64,000 bases of DNA. Origin: Acidovorax sp. KKS102 (GTDB taxonomy: Bacteria > Pseudomonadota > Gammaproteobacteria > Burkholderiales > Burkholderiaceae_C). This document shows positions 21,943 through 31,827 of this stretch, one piece after another (the first letter of the stretch is position 1; each line of letters opens with the position of its first letter). The notes beneath the pieces are model-generated. The model searched no databases. It was given only the letters and a program-made list of their open reading frames with translations, and was not told the origin of the DNA. The DNA lies in contig NC_018708.1 in the NCBI RefSeq assembly GCF_000302535.1, positions 992,001 through 1,056,000 on the forward strand, in the 5' to 3' direction. The translations under genes were made by a program, and so were the position numbers.

Positions 21943-21970
21943 CAAAACGCCTGCATTTGCAGGCGTTTTG
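21943..21970. terminator. Bidirectional terminator between proB and rppH
   Basis: A 12-base-pair perfect stem, CAAAACGCCTGC (21943-21954) / GCAGGCGTTTTG (21959-21970), with loop ATTT. It has A-rich and T-rich ends on both sides, so it can serve proB on the plus strand and rppH on the minus strand. Confidence 0.9.
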
Positions 21971-21987
21971 CATGGAGCGCTCCTGGG

Positions 21988-22665
21988 TCAGCGCGGTGTA
22001 TCTGATACCGATGGCATACCGTCGAGCTCTCCTGGCATGCTGTTTTGCGGATCGGGGTCGAAGCTGGCGCCTGGCGGGAGCTCCATTCCCGGGTTGACGA
22101 GCATGGAGCCTGTGCGAAACATGTTCGCAGCGCCGGTGTGTTCTCCCTCTCTGGTGCGCAAGCCACTGCGCAAATAACGGTTGCGCTGTTCGTGGCGCGG
22201 AAGATACCGGGCCAGCTCGGTCAGTGCCATCTCGTAAACGCCACGTTTGAACTCGACCACTACATCCAGCGGAACCCAGTAGTCGTTCCACCGCCAAGCG
22301 TCAAACTCCGGGTGGTTGGTGGCGCGCAGGTTCAGGTCCCAGTCGTGCCCCATCAATTGCAGCAGGTACCAGATCTGCTTCTGGCCCTTGTAGTGGCCGC
22401 GTGCATCACGGCGGATGTACCGGTCAGGCACCTCATAGCGCAACCAGTCCCGGGTGCGGGCCACCACGCGAACGTGGTTGGGCAATAATCCCACCTCCTC
22501 ATGCAGCTCGCGGAACATGGCCTGCTCGGGGGTCTCGCCCCGGTCAATGCCACCCTGCGGGAACTGCCAGCTGTGGGTGCGTATGCGCTTGCCCCAAAAC
22601 ACCTGGTTTTTCTGGTTGAGCAGGATGATGCCGACGTTCGGCCGAAAGCCGTCCCGGTCAAGCAT
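21988..22665 (-). CDS. rppH: RNA pyrophosphohydrolase RppH
   Basis: RppH removes pyrophosphate from the 5' triphosphate end of mRNA and so opens transcripts to RNase E decay. The 225-residue product begins [20 protein letters not shown] and has the Nudix box [22 protein letters not shown]. The family region [20 protein letters not shown] is complete. The C-terminal 60 residues beyond the catalytic core are rich in Pro, Gly and Met and are typical of longer betaproteobacterial forms. ATG 22665 was preferred over an upstream in-frame ATG at 22704, because homologues start there and GGGG precedes it. It is divergent from proS. Confidence 0.96.
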   Translation of the reverse strand: MLDRDGFRPNVGIILLNQKNQVFWGKRIRTHSWQFPQGGIDRGETPEQAMFRELHEEVGLLPNHVRVVARTRDWLRYEVPDRYIRRDARGHYKGQKQIWYLLQLMGHDWDLNLRATNHPEFDAWRWNDYWVPLDVVVEFKRGVYEMALTELARYLPRHEQRNRYLRSGLRTREGEHTGAANMFRTGSMLVNPGMELPPGASFDPDPQNSMPGELDGMPSVSDTPR

Positions 22666-22757
22666 AATCAAACCCCAAATTTTTAAACTGTGTCCATTAT
22701 GCACGGCGCCTAGCGCGCAGCAAGTGGACGGCCCCGTTCCGCCTGAAATCGATCCCG

Positions 22758-24500
22758 ATGAAAGCCTCCCAATTCTTTATCTCCACCCTCAAGGAAGCCC
22801 CGGCCGACGCAGAAGTGGTCAGCCACAAACTCATGACGCGGGCCGGGCTGATCAAGAAGCTGGGCGCGGGTATCTATAACTACATGCCCATGGGCCTGCG
22901 CGTGATCCGCAAGGTGGAAGCCATTGTGCGCGAAGAAATGAACCGCGCGGGCGCCGTGGAGCTGACCATGCCGGTGGTGCAGCCCGCCGAGCTCTGGCAG
23001 GAAACGGGCCGCTTTGAGAAAATGGGTCCTGAGCTGCTGCGCATCCAGGACCGCCATGGCCGCGACTTTGTGGTGCAGCCGACGAGCGAAGAAGTGATCA
23101 CTGACATCGCACGCCAGGAGCTCAAGAGCTACAAGCAGCTGCCGAAGAACTTCTACCAGATCCAGACCAAGTTCCGCGACGAGCGCCGCCCCCGTTTTGG
23201 TCTCATGCGCGGCCGCGAGTTCATCATGAAGGATGCCTACAGCTTCGACCGCGACCAGGCGGCCGCCAAGGCCAGCTACCAGGTGATGGCGCAGGCCTAC
23301 CGGCGGATCTTTGACCGCTTCGGCCTGACCTACCGTGCCGTGGCCGCTGACAGCGGCGCCATCGGGGGCGATTTGTCGGAAGAATTCCAGGTGATTGCCG
23401 CTACGGGGGAAGACGCCATCGTCTACTGCCCGCAGAGCGACTACGCCGCCAACATGGAAAAGGCCGAAGCGCTGGCTCCCGCCGGACCACGCGGCGCTGC
23501 CACGCAGGCGCTGACCAAGACGGCGACCCCGGGCAAGAGCACCTGCGCCGATGTGGCGGAACTGCTGGGTGTTCCGCTCAACACCACCGTGAAGTCGCTG
23601 GTGCTGGCTACAGACGAAACCAACGAAGCCGGTGAGATCGTCAAGACCCAGGTCTGGCTGCTGCTGCTGCGTGGCGACCATGACATGAACGAGATCAAGG
23701 TGGGCAAGGTGCCCGGACTGGCGGGCTTCCGTTTTGCGACGCTGGGCGAAATCGAGGACCACTTTGGCTGCAAGCCGGGCTACCTGGGCCCCATTGGCCT
23801 GAAGAAGCCCTTGAAGATCGTGGTGGACCGCGAAGTTGCTGTGATGGCCGACTGGATCTGTGGCGCCAACGAAGTGGACTTTCACGTCACCGGCGTCAAC
23901 TGGGGTCGTGACCTGCCCGAGCCCGACATGGTGGCCGATCTGCGCAACGTGGTGGCGGGCGACCGCTCCCCGGACGGCAAGGGCGAGCTGGCGATCGAGC
24001 GCGGCATCGAAGTGGGCCACGTGTTCTACCTGGGCACCAAGTACAGCAAGGGCATGAACGCCACCTTCCTGGGCGACGACGGTAAGCCGGCCTTCTTCGA
24101 GATGGGCTGCTACGGCATCGGCGTGACGCGCCTGCCCGCCGCCGCCATCGAGCAAAACCACGATGAGCGCGGCATCATCTGGCCGGACGCCATTGCGCCG
24201 TTCACCGTGGTGGTCTGCCCCGTGGGCATGGACCGCAGCGAGGCCGTCAAGGCCACGGCCGAGCAGCTGTATGCCGACCTGCTGGCCGCAGGCGTGGACG
24301 TGATCCTGGACGACCGTGGCGAGCGTCCCGGCGCCATGTTTGCCGACTGGGAACTGATCGGCGTGCCCCACCGCGTGACCATCGGCGACAAGAGCCTGAA
24401 GGAAGGTGTGGTCGAGTACCAGCACCGCCGTGACACCGCAGCCACCAAGGTGGCCGTGGCCGACATCCTGGCCCACGTGAAGGGCCGCATGGCCGTATGA
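22758..24500 (+). CDS. proS: Prolyl-tRNA synthetase
   Basis: ProS charges tRNA-Pro. The 580-residue class II enzyme has motif 1 ([20 protein letters not shown]), motif 2 ([20 protein letters not shown]) and motif 3 ([12 protein letters not shown]). It also has the inserted editing (INS) domain between motifs 2 and 3 (about residues 230-390) that clears mis-charged alanine, which makes it the bacterial-type enzyme. Its stop overlaps the next gene by four bases. Confidence 0.98.
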   Translation: MKASQFFISTLKEAPADAEVVSHKLMTRAGLIKKLGAGIYNYMPMGLRVIRKVEAIVREEMNRAGAVELTMPVVQPAELWQETGRFEKMGPELLRIQDRHGRDFVVQPTSEEVITDIARQELKSYKQLPKNFYQIQTKFRDERRPRFGLMRGREFIMKDAYSFDRDQAAAKASYQVMAQAYRRIFDRFGLTYRAVAADSGAIGGDLSEEFQVIAATGEDAIVYCPQSDYAANMEKAEALAPAGPRGAATQALTKTATPGKSTCADVAELLGVPLNTTVKSLVLATDETNEAGEIVKTQVWLLLLRGDHDMNEIKVGKVPGLAGFRFATLGEIEDHFGCKPGYLGPIGLKKPLKIVVDREVAVMADWICGANEVDFHVTGVNWGRDLPEPDMVADLRNVVAGDRSPDGKGELAIERGIEVGHVFYLGTKYSKGMNATFLGDDGKPAFFEMGCYGIGVTRLPAAAIEQNHDERGIIWPDAIAPFTVVVCPVGMDRSEAVKATAEQLYADLLAAGVDVILDDRGERPGAMFADWELIGVPHRVTIGDKSLKEGVVEYQHRRDTAATKVAVADILAHVKGRMAV

Positions 24501-25204
24501 GCAAGAGCGGCGCCCCCTTGAACGCTCCGTGGGTTGCTGCCGCTGGCGGCCCCGGGGGGCTGTCGCGCCGCGGCTGCCTGGTGTCGCTGGCGTCACTGGC
24601 AGCGCCCGCTGCCTGGCTGGGTGCTCCGCAGGTGGCGCACGCCGGCGGGCAGCTGGAGGAGCCCCTGATGGATTCGGTGCGTACCGCACTGAGTTCGGCC
24701 ATTGCCAACCAGGCACCGCCTGAGCCGGAGTTTTTCACCACCGAAGCGCGCCTGCACTACCTGCGGTGGCTGGGCACGCAGAGCGATCGGTTGCGCCCGC
24801 GCAAGCCGGACCTGGAGGTACGCCGCGACTTCCTGCAGACGGTCTGGTACGAATCCAAGCGCGCGGGGCTGGATGTCTCCCTGGTCCTGGGGCTGATCCA
24901 GGTGGAAAGCGGATTCCGCAAGTTTGCGGTGTCCAGCGTCGGAGCGCGGGGTTACATGCAGGTCATGCCGTTCTGGACGCGCGTGATTGGCGATGGCGAC
25001 CCGGGCAAGCTGTTTCACATGCAGACCAACCTGCGTTTTGGCTGCGTCATCCTGCGGCATTACATTGACCGGGAGCAGGGCGATCTGTTCATGGCCCTGG
25101 GCCGCTACAACGGCAGCCGGGGCCGGTCGCCCTACCCGGATGCCGTGTTTGCAGCCCAGCGCAAGTGGCTGTTTGCCGACCGGCCGCAGTCGCCCGCCGC
25201 TTAA
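24497..25204 (+). CDS. Lytic transglycosylase (SLT domain), exported
   Basis: A predicted peptidoglycan lytic transglycosylase. The 235-residue product has a twin-arginine-like leader ([20 protein letters not shown], about residues 22-41). The SLT domain follows, with the catalytic glutamate in [20 protein letters not shown], then [10 protein letters not shown] and a late GRYNGSRGR that matches the usual NAGPG/YN motif. The ATGA overlap with proS implies translational coupling. A Tat signal is unusual for this family, so export route is uncertain. Confidence 0.88.
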   Translation: MSKSGAPLNAPWVAAAGGPGGLSRRGCLVSLASLAAPAAWLGAPQVAHAGGQLEEPLMDSVRTALSSAIANQAPPEPEFFTTEARLHYLRWLGTQSDRLRPRKPDLEVRRDFLQTVWYESKRAGLDVSLVLGLIQVESGFRKFAVSSVGARGYMQVMPFWTRVIGDGDPGKLFHMQTNLRFGCVILRHYIDREQGDLFMALGRYNGSRGRSPYPDAVFAAQRKWLFADRPQSPAA

Positions 25205-25240
25205 ATTAGTGGACGGGGTATGACACCGGCCGGGCCCCGG

Positions 25241-26584
25241 TCACTGCGCGGTGGTTGCTGTGGGGGCTGACGGGTTCGCCGCAGTGCCGCCAGAGGCCCC
25301 GCCCAGCCGGGACACCATGACCTGGTCGATGCGGTAGCTGTCCACGTCCAGCACCTCAAACTTGTAGCCGCCCCAGCTCACGCTGTCGGTGCGGCGCGGA
25401 ACGCGGCGCAGCATCACCATCAGAAAGCCCGCCAGGGTTTCGTATTCGCCGGTGTGCGGCAACTCGTCCAGCGACAGTGCGTGCAGCACATCCTCAATGG
25501 GCGTCACACCGTCGATGAGCCAGGAGTTTTCGTCCCGCCGCACGATCTGCTCCTCATCCACCGGGCCCACCAGGTCACCCATCACGGTGCTCATCACGTC
25601 GTTCAGCGTGACCACGCCCACCACCAGGCTGTATTCGTTCACGATGACCGCAAAGTCCTCGTGCACTTGGCGGAACTGCTCCAGCACTTCCGACAAGGTG
25701 AGCCGGTCGGGCACGATCAGCACCTTGCGCACCAAGCTGTCGTCGGCCAGTGAAATCGGCTGGTTGTTCAGCACGCGCTGAAACAGGTCCTTGGCATCCA
25801 CATAGCCGACCACATGGTCGATGTCGCCCTCGCAGACCGGGTAGGTCGAAAACGGCTCGGCCGCAATGCGCAGGCGGATCACCGAGTCGGGCTCGTCGCG
25901 CAGGAAGAACGCCACCCGGTCGCGCGGCGACATGGCGCTGGACACAGTGCGCGTGTCCAGCTCAAACACGTTGGTGATGACCTGTTGCTCGCGCGCTGCC
26001 AGCACCCCGGCGCGGGCACCGGCCTCCATCATGGCAAGGATGTCGTCGGATGTGATGCGGTCGTCCCGCAGTGACGACAAGCCCAACAGGCGGAACAGTG
26101 CATCCGCCCCCCGGCTGTAGAACCATACCAGCGGCCGCAGCAGCGTCATGCACCAGGCCATGGGCTGTGCCAGCCGCACCACCAGCCGTTCGGGCTCGGC
26201 CATGCCCAGGCGTTTGGGGAACAGGTCGGCAAACAGGATGAACAGCGAGGTGATGATGAGGAAAGACGCAAGGAACCCCGCCCGCTCGGCCGAGGGGCCT
26301 GACATCCACAGCGCAAACAGTTCGCTGAAATGCGGGCTCAATGCCCCTTCGCCCACGATACCGCCCAGGATGGCCACGGCGTTTTGACCTACCTGCACCA
26401 CCGTGAAGTAATCGCCCGGCTGCTCTTGCATGCGCAGCACCCGGTCCGCGCGCGCGTCGCCTTCGTCGGCCATCTGGCGCAGACGCAGGCGGCGAGCGGC
26501 CGCGAGCGAAATCTCGGCCATGGAGAAAAAGGCGCTGGCTGCAATCAGCAGCCCGATCACGAAGAGGCTTTGGGACAGGGTCAT
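25241..26584 (-). CDS. CNNM/CorC-type (hemolysin C-like) membrane protein with CBS pair
   Basis: A 447-residue protein with an N-terminal DUF21/CNNM transmembrane domain (SLFVIGLLIAASAFFSMAEI and three later hydrophobic helices up to about residue 190). A CBS-domain pair (about 215-345, with AMSPRDRVAFFLRDEP and VIVNEYSLVVGVVTLND) and a C-terminal CorC_HlyC domain (GEYETLAGFLMVML) follow. Family members are linked to magnesium or cobalt efflux; the hemolysin name is historical. I chose ATG 26584, removing 16 leading codons of the longer frame, because MTLSQSLFVIGLL is a natural membrane start. It is convergent with the transglycosylase gene. Confidence 0.92.
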   Translation of the reverse strand: MTLSQSLFVIGLLIAASAFFSMAEISLAAARRLRLRQMADEGDARADRVLRMQEQPGDYFTVVQVGQNAVAILGGIVGEGALSPHFSELFALWMSGPSAERAGFLASFLIITSLFILFADLFPKRLGMAEPERLVVRLAQPMAWCMTLLRPLVWFYSRGADALFRLLGLSSLRDDRITSDDILAMMEAGARAGVLAAREQQVITNVFELDTRTVSSAMSPRDRVAFFLRDEPDSVIRLRIAAEPFSTYPVCEGDIDHVVGYVDAKDLFQRVLNNQPISLADDSLVRKVLIVPDRLTLSEVLEQFRQVHEDFAVIVNEYSLVVGVVTLNDVMSTVMGDLVGPVDEEQIVRRDENSWLIDGVTPIEDVLHALSLDELPHTGEYETLAGFLMVMLRRVPRRTDSVSWGGYKFEVLDVDSYRIDQVMVSRLGGASGGTAANPSAPTATTAQ

Positions 26585-26750
26585 GGGACGGGGGTGGAGC
26601 CGGTGCACGGTGTGTGTGCCACGGGCCACCAAGTGTATCTGCGCACCTTGTGCGCCGGCCTGCTGATGCTGCCTGGGGGGGGCAACCCCGCGCCAGACCT
26701 TTGCTTGGCTTGACGGGGGAGGCGGCGCTAGCAGGCGACGAACGCGCTAC

Positions 26751-27758
26751 TTACTGCACAAACCCTATGCGACTGCGCCCCGTGGCCGCCTTGGGCAGAT
26801 CGGTGATCTCCACGGTAGACCGGCGGTCCAGCCGCGCGTTGCCAAATCCGGTCATCAGCGCCCGCCGCATCTCGCGCGGGGGCATCTGGGCCAGGTGGTC
26901 CAGCACGTCGTCCAGCGGTTCGGGGTCGATCAGGCGGCCCCAGTCATGCCCCGCGCGGATGCCCTGGTACAGGTTGCGGGCGATGGTGCGGGCCTGATCC
27001 AGCGTGGGCGCCTCCACCTCGAACACGTTCATGCGGTTCAGGATGGGGTCGGGGATGCCGCGCGTGTCGTTGGCTGTGGTGATCCAGATCACCTGGCTCG
27101 CGTCAATGGCCACCTCGGCAAACTCGTCGGTAAAGCTCTGGGCGGTGTCGTACTCCAGCAAGCTGTACAGCGCACCCAGCGGGTCGTACTGCGCATCGCT
27201 GCTGGCCTTGTCGATCTCGTCCACCACGATGACCGGGTTGGCGTATTCGCCCTCCACAAGCGCTTCAAACACCTTGCCGGGCCGCGCGCCCTTCCATTGT
27301 GCGGACGAGCCCGACAGCAGCCAGCCAGCGGTCATGGAACTCATCGGCAGCAGGTTCATGCCCGTGCCCAGCAGCTCGGCCAGGTGGCGTGCAAAGTGCG
27401 TCTTGCCGATGCCGGGCGGGCCTAGCAGCAGCATGGGCGTGACTTCCAGGCCGTCGCTGCTGTCCTGTGCCAGCGCCACGTGGCGCTTCACATCGTCCAG
27501 CACTTCGGTGAAGTTGGGCAGCTGCTCGTACAGGCTGGCCATGTCGGGTACGCCCGAGGGCTTGACCTGAAAACGCTCCGGGCCACGCTCCAGCATGCGT
27601 TCGTACACGGTGCGCAGGGTTTCGTATTCGCGCTGGTTGCCCGACTCTTGCAACCGGGCCAGCTTGCGTTCCACATCACCCGGATGGAACACGTTGCGCA
27701 TCTGGGCCACCGGCAGGCGCAGGGCGGGGGACTGGGGAACAAGGCTATGGCTGGTCAT
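26751..27758 (-). CDS. Lon-type AAA ATPase without protease domain
   Basis: A 335-residue protein with one AAA module: Walker A LLLGPPGIGKTHFARHLAEL, Walker B VIVVDEIDKAS, sensor WITTANDTRGIPDPILNRM and a C-terminal helical lid ending in RRALMTGFGNARLDRRS. The module resembles the ATPase part of Lon, but there is no N-terminal Lon domain and no Ser-Lys protease domain. The N-terminal 80 residues are helical (VERKLARLQESGNQREYETL). It stands alone on the minus strand between corC-like and grxD. Substrate and partners are unknown. Confidence 0.85.
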   Translation of the reverse strand: MTSHSLVPQSPALRLPVAQMRNVFHPGDVERKLARLQESGNQREYETLRTVYERMLERGPERFQVKPSGVPDMASLYEQLPNFTEVLDDVKRHVALAQDSSDGLEVTPMLLLGPPGIGKTHFARHLAELLGTGMNLLPMSSMTAGWLLSGSSAQWKGARPGKVFEALVEGEYANPVIVVDEIDKASSDAQYDPLGALYSLLEYDTAQSFTDEFAEVAIDASQVIWITTANDTRGIPDPILNRMNVFEVEAPTLDQARTIARNLYQGIRAGHDWGRLIDPEPLDDVLDHLAQMPPREMRRALMTGFGNARLDRRSTVEITDLPKAATGRSRIGFVQ

Positions 27759-27860
27759 TGCATGCTCCTGTGAGGATTACGTCACGCAATCATTCAAGCA
27801 CACAACATGCCCGCTGCTCCATCGGAAAAGCCCCTGATTGGTGCCTCTGTTGCGGGCAAA

Positions 27861-27885
27861 CAAAAAGGCCGCCCGAAGGCGGCCT
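27861..27885 (-). terminator. Rho-independent terminator after grxD
   Basis: On the minus strand AGGCCGCC-TTCG-GGCGGCCT is followed by TTTTG. The stem is eight perfect pairs (27866-27873 with 27878-27885) with a UUCG loop. Confidence 0.9.
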
Positions 27886-27914
27886 GATGGCGGGTTGCGC
27901 AACGGCTGCGTCGA

Positions 27915-28238
27915 TCAGCCCTCGGTGCCCAGCACCTGCTTGAGTTCGCCCGACTCATACATCTCCATCATGATGTCCGAGCCGCCGATGAACTCGCCCT
28001 TCACGTACAGCTGGGGGATCGTCGGCCAGTTGCTGTATTCCTTGATGCCCTGGCGGATTTCGTCGTCTTCCAGCACGTTGACGGTGACCACGCTCTTGGG
28101 GTCCACGCCGCAGGCCTTCAGGATCTGGATCGCGCGGCCGGAGAAGCCGCACATGGGGAAGCTGGCGCTGCCCTTCATGAACAGCAGGATATCGCTGGAT
28201 TTGACGAGGGCGTCGATGCGTTGTTGGGTGTCGCTCAT
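27915..28238 (-). CDS. grxD: Monothiol glutaredoxin Grx4 type
   Basis: Monothiol glutaredoxins bind and transfer [2Fe-2S] clusters, with glutathione as co-ligand. The 107-residue protein has the defining CGFS site in FPMCGFSGRAIQILKACGVD, and the glutathione-binding WPTIPQLYVKGEFIGGSDIM. Length matches E. coli GrxD. It starts 62 bases upstream of the prmC end on the same strand, and a clear terminator follows. Confidence 0.97.
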   Translation of the reverse strand: MSDTQQRIDALVKSSDILLFMKGSASFPMCGFSGRAIQILKACGVDPKSVVTVNVLEDDEIRQGIKEYSNWPTIPQLYVKGEFIGGSDIMMEMYESGELKQVLGTEG

Positions 28239-28300
28239 GGGGAAAACTCCTGGTAAAGGGGCTGGCGGGCAGAGGGGCTAGGAGCCCGCGATGGGGTGGA

Positions 28301-29161
28301 TTATTTCACTGTCTGTGCCGCAGGCCACTGCCCGCCTGTGCAACGCGCAATGCCAGCGAGGTCATTGCGGCTTTGCACCTGGGCAAAGCCGTGGGTGGCT
28401 AGCAGCGCCTGCACGGCCTGGGCCTGGTCGTAGCCATGCTCCAGCAGCAGCCAGCCGCCGGGGCGCAGGTGGGTGGGCGCCTGGGCCACGATGGTGCGGA
28501 TGTCTTCCAGGCCGTCTGCGCCGCTGGCCAGGGCTTGCAGCGGCTCGTGCGTCAGCGCGGCCAGGTGTGGGTCGGCGCTGGGGATGTAGGGGGGGTTGGA
28601 GACGATGGCGTCAAACAGGCCCTCTCCCTCCACCCCAGCCAGCCAGTTCGCTGGCTGAAACCGTACGGGCAAGCCCAGCCGCTCCGCGTTGGCCCGCGCC
28701 ACGGTCAGGGCATCGGCGCTAGCATCCACCGCCAGCACCTGGGCGTCGGTGCGCTGGCTTTGCAGCGCCAGGGCAATGGCACCGCTGCCGGTGCCCAGGT
28801 CCACCACGCGGGGCGATGCCAGCGGGGCGATCACCTCCAGCGCCCAGTCCACCAGGGTTTCGGTGTCGGGGCGCGGGTCCAGCACGCGCGCGTCCACCTG
28901 CAGCGGCAGGCCGTAGAACTCCTTGCGGCCGGTGAGGTAGGCCACCGGCTCGCCCGCCAAACGGCGCTGGCACAGGGCGATGAACTGGGCGTGCACGGTG
29001 TCGTCCATGGCTTCGGTGTCGTGCGCCAGCAGCCAGGCTCGGCCTGCGTCAGGGCGACCCACAGCGTGCAGCAGCAGCAGTTGCGCGTCGATACGCGCCA
29101 GGCCCAGGGTGTGGGCCTGCGCCAAAGCCTGGGCGAGGGTGGGAGAGGTGGTGTGGTTCAC
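28301..29161 (-). CDS. prmC: Release factor glutamine methyltransferase
   Basis: PrmC methylates the glutamine of the GGQ motif in release factors RF1 and RF2, raising termination efficiency. The 286-residue product has the SAM-binding motif VVDLGTGSGAIALAL and the NPPY catalytic motif in VSNPPYIPSADPHLA. The start is GTG 29161, directly against repeat D, and no Shine-Dalgarno sequence is visible. It follows prfA, which encodes its substrate, in the widespread order hemA-prfA-prmC. Confidence 0.96.
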   Translation of the reverse strand: MNHTTSPTLAQALAQAHTLGLARIDAQLLLLHAVGRPDAGRAWLLAHDTEAMDDTVHAQFIALCQRRLAGEPVAYLTGRKEFYGLPLQVDARVLDPRPDTETLVDWALEVIAPLASPRVVDLGTGSGAIALALQSQRTDAQVLAVDASADALTVARANAERLGLPVRFQPANWLAGVEGEGLFDAIVSNPPYIPSADPHLAALTHEPLQALASGADGLEDIRTIVAQAPTHLRPGGWLLLEHGYDQAQAVQALLATHGFAQVQSRNDLAGIARCTGGQWPAAQTVK

Positions 29162-29222
29162 TATTGTTTTGATAGCTGTTCAGGCATATGAATCTAGCGC
29201 TAGCAGCCAATTTGTCTCAAAT
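29157..29222 (+). repeat. Dispersed hairpin repeat, copy D
   Basis: Left stem CTAT / ATAG around TGTTTTG, then GCTGTTCAGGCATATG, CTAGCGCTAGCAGCC and the right end AATTTGTCTCAAAT. It fills the prfA-prmC gap and touches the prmC start codon. It is oriented on the plus strand while both genes are on the minus strand. Confidence 0.8.
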
Positions 29223-29233
29223 TCTGGCCCGGC

Positions 29234-30322
29234 TCACCCGGTGGCGCCCATCTCTAGCTCTTCCAGCTGCTCGGCCTCGCGGGCATGCTGCAGGGCCTGC
29301 AGCACATCGCCCAGGTCGCCTTCCATCACGGCCAGCAGCTTGTACAGCGTGAGGTTGATGCGGTGGTCGGTCAGGCGCCCCTGCGGGAAGTTGTAGGTGC
29401 GGATGCGGTCGCTGCGGTCGCCGCTGCCGATCAGGCCCTTGCGCAGCGCGGCTTCTTTGGCGGCGCGTTCGCTGCGCTCTTTCTCCTGGATGCGGGCCTG
29501 CAGCACCTGCAGCGCCTTCGCCTTGTTGCTGTGCTGGCTGCGGCCGTCCTGGCATTCGGCCACGATGCCGGTGGGCAAGTGCACCACGCGCACGGCGGAG
29601 TCGGTCTTGTTGATGTGCTGACCTCCCGCGCCGCTGGCGCGGAAGGTGTCGATGCGCAGGTCGGCCGGATTCAGGGTGATGGCTTGGTGCTCGTCGGGCT
29701 CGGGCATCACGGCCACGGTGCAGGCGCTGGTGTGGATGCGGCCTTGCGTTTCGGTGGCGGGCACGCGCTGCACGCGGTGGCCGCCGGATTCGAACTTGAG
29801 CGCGCCGTACACATGGTCTCCCTCCACGCGCAGCACGATTTCCTTGTAGCCGCCCAGCTCGCTTTCGTTGGCGCTCATGATCTCCACCTTCCAGCCCTGG
29901 GTGGCGGCATAGCGGGTGTACATGCGGGTCAGGTCGGCGGCGAACAGGGCGGATTCATCGCCGCCCGTGCCCGCGCGGATTTCGACGAAGGCATTGCGCG
30001 CATCGTCGGGGTCCTTGGGCAGCAGCAGGCGCTGGAGTTCATCCTCCAGCTGCACCAGCTCGGCCTCGGCGCTGGTGATTTCTTCCTGTGCCATCTCGGC
30101 CATGTCGGGGTCGGCCAGCATCTCGCGCGCGCCCGCGAGGTCGGCCTCGCGCTGCTGGTAGCGGGCGTAGCGGCCTGCGACCTGCGTGACTTCGGCATGT
30201 TCGACGGAGATGCGCCGGTACTGCGCCATGTCGCTCATGATGTCTTCGCGCGAGAGCAGAAAGTCGAGTTCGCCCAGGCGTTGTGCGTAGCGCTCCAGCT
30301 GGCTTCGGAGAAAGGGTTTCAT
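29234..30322 (-). CDS. prfA: Peptide chain release factor 1
   Basis: RF1 ends translation at UAA and UAG. The 362-residue protein carries GGQ in [20 protein letters not shown], the catalytic loop, and PAT in [20 protein letters not shown], the tripeptide anticodon that marks RF1 rather than RF2. No programmed frameshift is expected for RF1 and none is seen. It is the middle gene of hemA-prfA-prmC on the minus strand. Confidence 0.98.
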   Translation of the reverse strand: MKPFLRSQLERYAQRLGELDFLLSREDIMSDMAQYRRISVEHAEVTQVAGRYARYQQREADLAGAREMLADPDMAEMAQEEITSAEAELVQLEDELQRLLLPKDPDDARNAFVEIRAGTGGDESALFAADLTRMYTRYAATQGWKVEIMSANESELGGYKEIVLRVEGDHVYGALKFESGGHRVQRVPATETQGRIHTSACTVAVMPEPDEHQAITLNPADLRIDTFRASGAGGQHINKTDSAVRVVHLPTGIVAECQDGRSQHSNKAKALQVLQARIQEKERSERAAKEAALRKGLIGSGDRSDRIRTYNFPQGRLTDHRINLTLYKLLAVMEGDLGDVLQALQHAREAEQLEELEMGATG

Positions 30323-30340
30323 GGAATTCTGGGAAAAGGA

Positions 30341-30406
30341 TTTGCTACAGATTTGGTAGCTGGTAGCGCAGATAGATCATGCGCTTGGGGCCGATTTGAC
30401 TCAAAT
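30341..30406 (+). repeat. Dispersed hairpin repeat, copy E
   Basis: Left stem GCTAC (30344-30348) / GTAGC (30356-30360): here the inner T-A pair of other copies is replaced by C-G. A second stem AGCGCA / TGCGCT and the right end CCGATTTGACTCAAAT follow. It fills the gap between hemA and prfA, in plus orientation while the genes are minus. Confidence 0.8.
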
Positions 30407-30435
30407 CGGAACGGCTGTGGAGCGGGCGAGCGCCG

Positions 30436-31755
30436 CTACAGGCCGTTGTTGTGGGGGGGCTTGCTTTGCGAGCGCAGGAACAGGCGCGAGACGGTCTGGG
30501 CCGTCTGGGCGCGCATCTCGGCATCGCCCGCGCGCAGCTCGGCCAGGGTGCCGTGCAGCATCTTTTGCGTGAGGCCGCGCGAGAGGGCTTCGAGCACGGC
30601 GTCCACGTCCTCGCCCTTGGCCAGCAGCTTCTTGGCGCGGGCGATTTCCAGCGCGCGCCATTCGTCCGTCTGGGCGTTGAGCTGCTGGATCAGCGGCACC
30701 ACGCCGCCCTCGGCAGCCGCGGGGCTGCGCAACTCCATCCAGTGCATGAAGCTCTGCACACCGGCATCGATGATGGCCTCGGCCTGCGCCACGGCGGCCT
30801 GACGGTTGGCCTGCGCGGTCTGCACTACGGTGGCCAGGTCGTCCACGGTGTAGAGATACACATCGCCCAGGGCTTTCACCTCGGGCTCGATGTCGCGCGG
30901 CACAGCCAAGTCCACCATGAAGATGGGGCGGTGGCGGCGCTTCTTCAAAGCGCGCTCCACAGCGCCCAGGCCGATGATGGGCAGGCTGCTGGCGGTGCAA
31001 CTGATGACGGCGTCGAATTCGTGCAGACGCTCGGGCAGGTCGGCCAGGCGCATCACCTCACCGCCAAAGCGGGTGGCGAGCTTTTCGCCGCGCTCCAGCG
31101 TGCGGTTGGCAATGGCGATGGCCTTGGGGTTCTTGGCCGCGAAGTGCGTGGCGCACAGCTCGATCATCTCGCCCGCGCCCACAAACAGCACACGGATCTT
31201 GGAGAGGTCTTCAAACAGCTGGCTGGCCAGCCGCACGGCGGCGGCTGCCATGCTGATGCTGTGTGCGCCGATCTCGGTGCTGGTGCGCACCTCCTTGGCC
31301 ACGGCAAAGCTGCGCTGGAACAGCTGGTTGAGCGTAGTGCCCAGGGCGCCAGCTGTCTCCGCAGCGCGCACCGCGTCTTTCATCTGGCCCAGGATCTGGG
31401 CCTCGCCCAGCACCATGGAATCGAGCCCGCTGGCCACGCGGAAGGCGTGGCGTGCGACAAGGCTGTCTTCGAGGGTGTAGGAGTGCGAGCGCAGCAGCGC
31501 GGGGCTCACGCCACCGCTCTGGGCCAGCCAGCCCAGTGTGTGGTCCATGGCCGGCGCCTCGGCGGCGCAGTAAATCTCGGTGCGGTTGCAGGTGGAAATG
31601 ATGGCGGTTTCCACCCCCGGGTGCCGGGTGTTGCTGCCCAGCGACTGGCGCAAACCGTGCAATGTGGGCGCAATCTGGTCGAGCGCAAACGCAAACCGAC
31701 CACGCAGATCGAGCGGCGCGGTGGTGTGGTTGATGCCGAGGGCCCAGACTGCCAT
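30436..31755 (-). CDS. hemA: Glutamyl-tRNA reductase
   Basis: HemA reduces glutamyl-tRNA to glutamate-1-semialdehyde, the first committed step of tetrapyrrole synthesis by the C5 route. The 439-residue protein begins [20 protein letters not shown]. It has the catalytic cysteine in TCNRTEIYC, the NADPH-binding [20 protein letters not shown] and the C-terminal dimerisation helices. I chose ATG 31755 over the TTG at 31764. A perfect TATAAT box lies only eight bases upstream of the ATG, which suggests a transcript with little or no leader. Confidence 0.96.
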   Translation of the reverse strand: MAVWALGINHTTAPLDLRGRFAFALDQIAPTLHGLRQSLGSNTRHPGVETAIISTCNRTEIYCAAEAPAMDHTLGWLAQSGGVSPALLRSHSYTLEDSLVARHAFRVASGLDSMVLGEAQILGQMKDAVRAAETAGALGTTLNQLFQRSFAVAKEVRTSTEIGAHSISMAAAAVRLASQLFEDLSKIRVLFVGAGEMIELCATHFAAKNPKAIAIANRTLERGEKLATRFGGEVMRLADLPERLHEFDAVISCTASSLPIIGLGAVERALKKRRHRPIFMVDLAVPRDIEPEVKALGDVYLYTVDDLATVVQTAQANRQAAVAQAEAIIDAGVQSFMHWMELRSPAAAEGGVVPLIQQLNAQTDEWRALEIARAKKLLAKGEDVDAVLEALSRGLTQKMLHGTLAELRAGDAEMRAQTAQTVSRLFLRSQSKPPHNNGL

Positions 31756-31763
31756 AAGCTGCA

Positions 31764-31769
31764 ATTATA
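31764..31769 (-). promoter_or_regulatory. Candidate -10 element for hemA, very close to the start codon
   Basis: On the minus strand TATAAT ends eight bases before the hemA ATG at 31755. A start of transcription at the usual 6-8 bases downstream would fall on or next to the A of the ATG. I see no convincing -35 element at 16-18 bases. Confidence 0.4.
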
Positions 31770-31827
31770 AAATTGTTGGCCCGAACAGGCGGCCTTGCTT
31801 GTTCAAGCCTTGATTTGGGTCAATTCC

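Noticed and set aside
25205-25240. GC-rich palindrome between the transglycosylase and CorC-like genes
   Set aside because: A hairpin around CCGGCCGGGCCCCGG can be drawn, but there is no T-run on either strand, so I do not call a terminator.
26584-26750. Region between the AAA ATPase end and the CorC-like start
   Set aside because: About 165 bases with no conserved frame, hairpin or repeat copy; GGCGCTAGCAGG at about 26726 resembles part of the repeat family but lacks both flanks.
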